A stretch of 5,974 bases of DNA from Bdellovibrionales bacterium (GTDB lineage: Bacteria > Bdellovibrionota > Bdellovibrionia > Bdellovibrionales > JAMPXM01): positions 1 through 5,974 of the forward strand of contig SXSP01000161.1 in assembly GCA_005792225.1 (NCBI GenBank), read 5' to 3'. A model generated the notes under the pieces. It worked only from the letters and a program-made list of their open reading frames with translations, searched no databases and had not been told where the DNA came from. The stretch's first letter is position 1. The number at the start of each line of letters is the position of its first letter. Positions 5,019 through 5,974 of this stretch are shown in pieces. The position numbers and the translations under genes were made by a program.

Positions 5019-5974
5019 TCATCTCACGTTCACGCTCACGGGCGCGTTGCCAACCACGATGCGCTTTTGCGCGACAACTTGGTCTCCTGAGAGGAACTCG
5101 ACGTCATACTCACCAGGGTTGACGATCAAATGGAAAACTCCATCGGCGCGCACTTTCAAAATGCGACCGCCGGTGCGAATCGCGAAAGGTCCCTGACCTT
5201 CGATTCTCCCGCGGATGGACGATCCTTCCATGCGCTCTAGCAAGTACTGCCAAGCGGGACGGAGTTTTTGAACAGTTTTATCTCGCCATTGATCGTAGGG
5301 AGGCTGAAACCCTTGGCGAGCTGAGTTGAGCTCGATCACGTAGGCAAGGACGTTATATTCGTTGTACATCCAATCGATGTCGCCACCGTCGGCATTGTAG
5401 AGGAGTTCCGGTGCGGTCCCCGCGGAGTAAGTTCCACGACCGTCGTCGGAGGGAAGAAGTTCTGCGATTGCTTGGCCGATGGGTTCAACGACGTCCTTTT
5501 GTTCCGTGTGATCACCGCATCCGTAAGGATAAATCACGAGTTCGCTGAACGAGTGAAACGAGATATTGAAAACTGGTCGAATCGACGCCACGAGCGACAT
5601 CAAAGCATTTGTTTCGGGCTCCGAGGCGGCCGAAGGACCGCGGTAGTCTTGCGCGATCTCGTATCCGCTCGATCCATTGCAGGCGTCCCACATGTACGGG
5701 TAGTTCCGGTTGAGGTCGACACCCCAACTTCCGCGCGTGTTCTTGCGCCACATGTTCTCGCCTTCCCAGACGCGGTGATTGCCGTCGACGTTCAACATCG
5801 GCGCGATGTAGATTTCGAAATTATCAACCCAACGGGTGATCTTCGGATCACGGCCGTAGCCCGCGAGAAGTTGCTCGGCGATGTCGAGTGGAACTTCGGG
5901 CGTCATCACTTCCCGGGCGTGGTGCATGCCATTAAAGAGAATGGCGGGTTTTCCCGCGCCGCTGGCGCCGGTGA
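5019..5974 (-). CDS. M14 family zinc carboxypeptidase with C-terminal transthyretin-like domain (5' truncated by window)
   Basis: This covers 317 residues of a metallocarboxypeptidase that removes C-terminal amino acids from peptides; the start lies beyond the right edge, so signal peptide and propeptide cannot be judged. Numbering from the first full codon (5970-5972), zinc ligands are His18 and Glu21 in GMHHARE and His140 in FHSFSELVIYPYG. Substrate-binding residues are Arg20, Arg76 (WRKN) and Asn88-Arg89 (DLNRN). Tyr192 and general base Glu214 (YVIEL) follow. From His140, the distances to Tyr192 (52) and Glu214 (74) equal those from His196 to Tyr248 and Glu270 in bovine carboxypeptidase A. 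The residue at the position of Ile255 is Ile199, suggesting preference for hydrophobic C-terminal residues. Cys98 and Cys152 could form a disulfide. About 66 residues after the catalytic domain (from SSIRGRIEG) look like a beta-sandwich of the carboxypeptidase regulatory/transthyretin type. Such bacterial enzymes are usually exported. It converges with the cytochrome-like gene across 25 bp. Confidence 0.93.
   Translation of the reverse strand, partial: TGASGAGKPAILFNGMHHAREVMTPEVPLDIAEQLLAGYGRDPKITRWVDNFEIYIAPMLNVDGNHRVWEGENMWRKNTRGSWGVDLNRNYPYMWDACNGSSGYEIAQDYRGPSAASEPETNALMSLVASIRPVFNISFHSFSELVIYPYGCGDHTEQKDVVEPIGQAIAELLPSDDGRGTYSAGTAPELLYNADGGDIDWMYNEYNVLAYVIELNSARQGFQPPYDQWRDKTVQKLRPAWQYLLERMEGSSIRGRIEGQGPFAIRTGGRILKVRADGVFHLIVNPGEYDVEFLSGDQVVAQKRIVVGNAPVSVNVR

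Overview
The window looks like ordinary chromosome from a Gram-negative bacterium of roughly mid-50s % GC (judged by eye). A RhlE-type DEAD-box helicase, a DUF3817 protein, a secreted one-heme cytochrome-like protein and an extracellular M14 zinc carboxypeptidase together would fit a proteobacterial or Bdellovibrionota-like (predatory or degradative) organism. That placement is inference; no marker gene is present. I see no rRNA, tRNA, CRISPR array, insertion sequence, integrase or attachment site.

Layout from left to right: the 3' end of an AI-2E/PerM family permease gene (+, cut by the left edge, ends 535); an ABC-type ATP-binding domain protein in which every catalytic motif is replaced (-, 543-1202); a divergent, translationally coupled pair of small membrane proteins, one of four predicted helices and one DUF3817 (+, 1303-1770 and 1767-2063); a complete DEAD-box RNA helicase with an R/G/Q-rich tail (-, 2060-3418); an AT-rich 144-bp divergent promoter region (3419-3562); a 476-residue exported protein with a single CxxCH heme motif (+, 3563-4993); and an M14 carboxypeptidase with a C-terminal transthyretin-like domain (-, 5019 to beyond the right edge).

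The genes alternate in direction and form three very tight convergent pairs, with a 7-bp gap, a 4-bp overlap and a 25-bp gap. At least one terminator (556-588) therefore lies inside the coding sequence of the opposing gene. No stretch over 300 bases lacks a gene. Apart from the coupled membrane pair, the genes do not form an obvious pathway.

The item most worth a second look is the 219-residue ABC ATPase-like protein. It keeps the fold-defining sequence and an open frame but has lost the Walker A lysine, Walker B aspartate, signature motif, Q-loop glutamine, D-loop and H-loop histidine. It looks like a pseudo-ATPase rather than a working pump subunit. The cytochrome-like secreted protein is second: it is large, has one heme-binding motif in its middle, and resembles no enzyme I can name.
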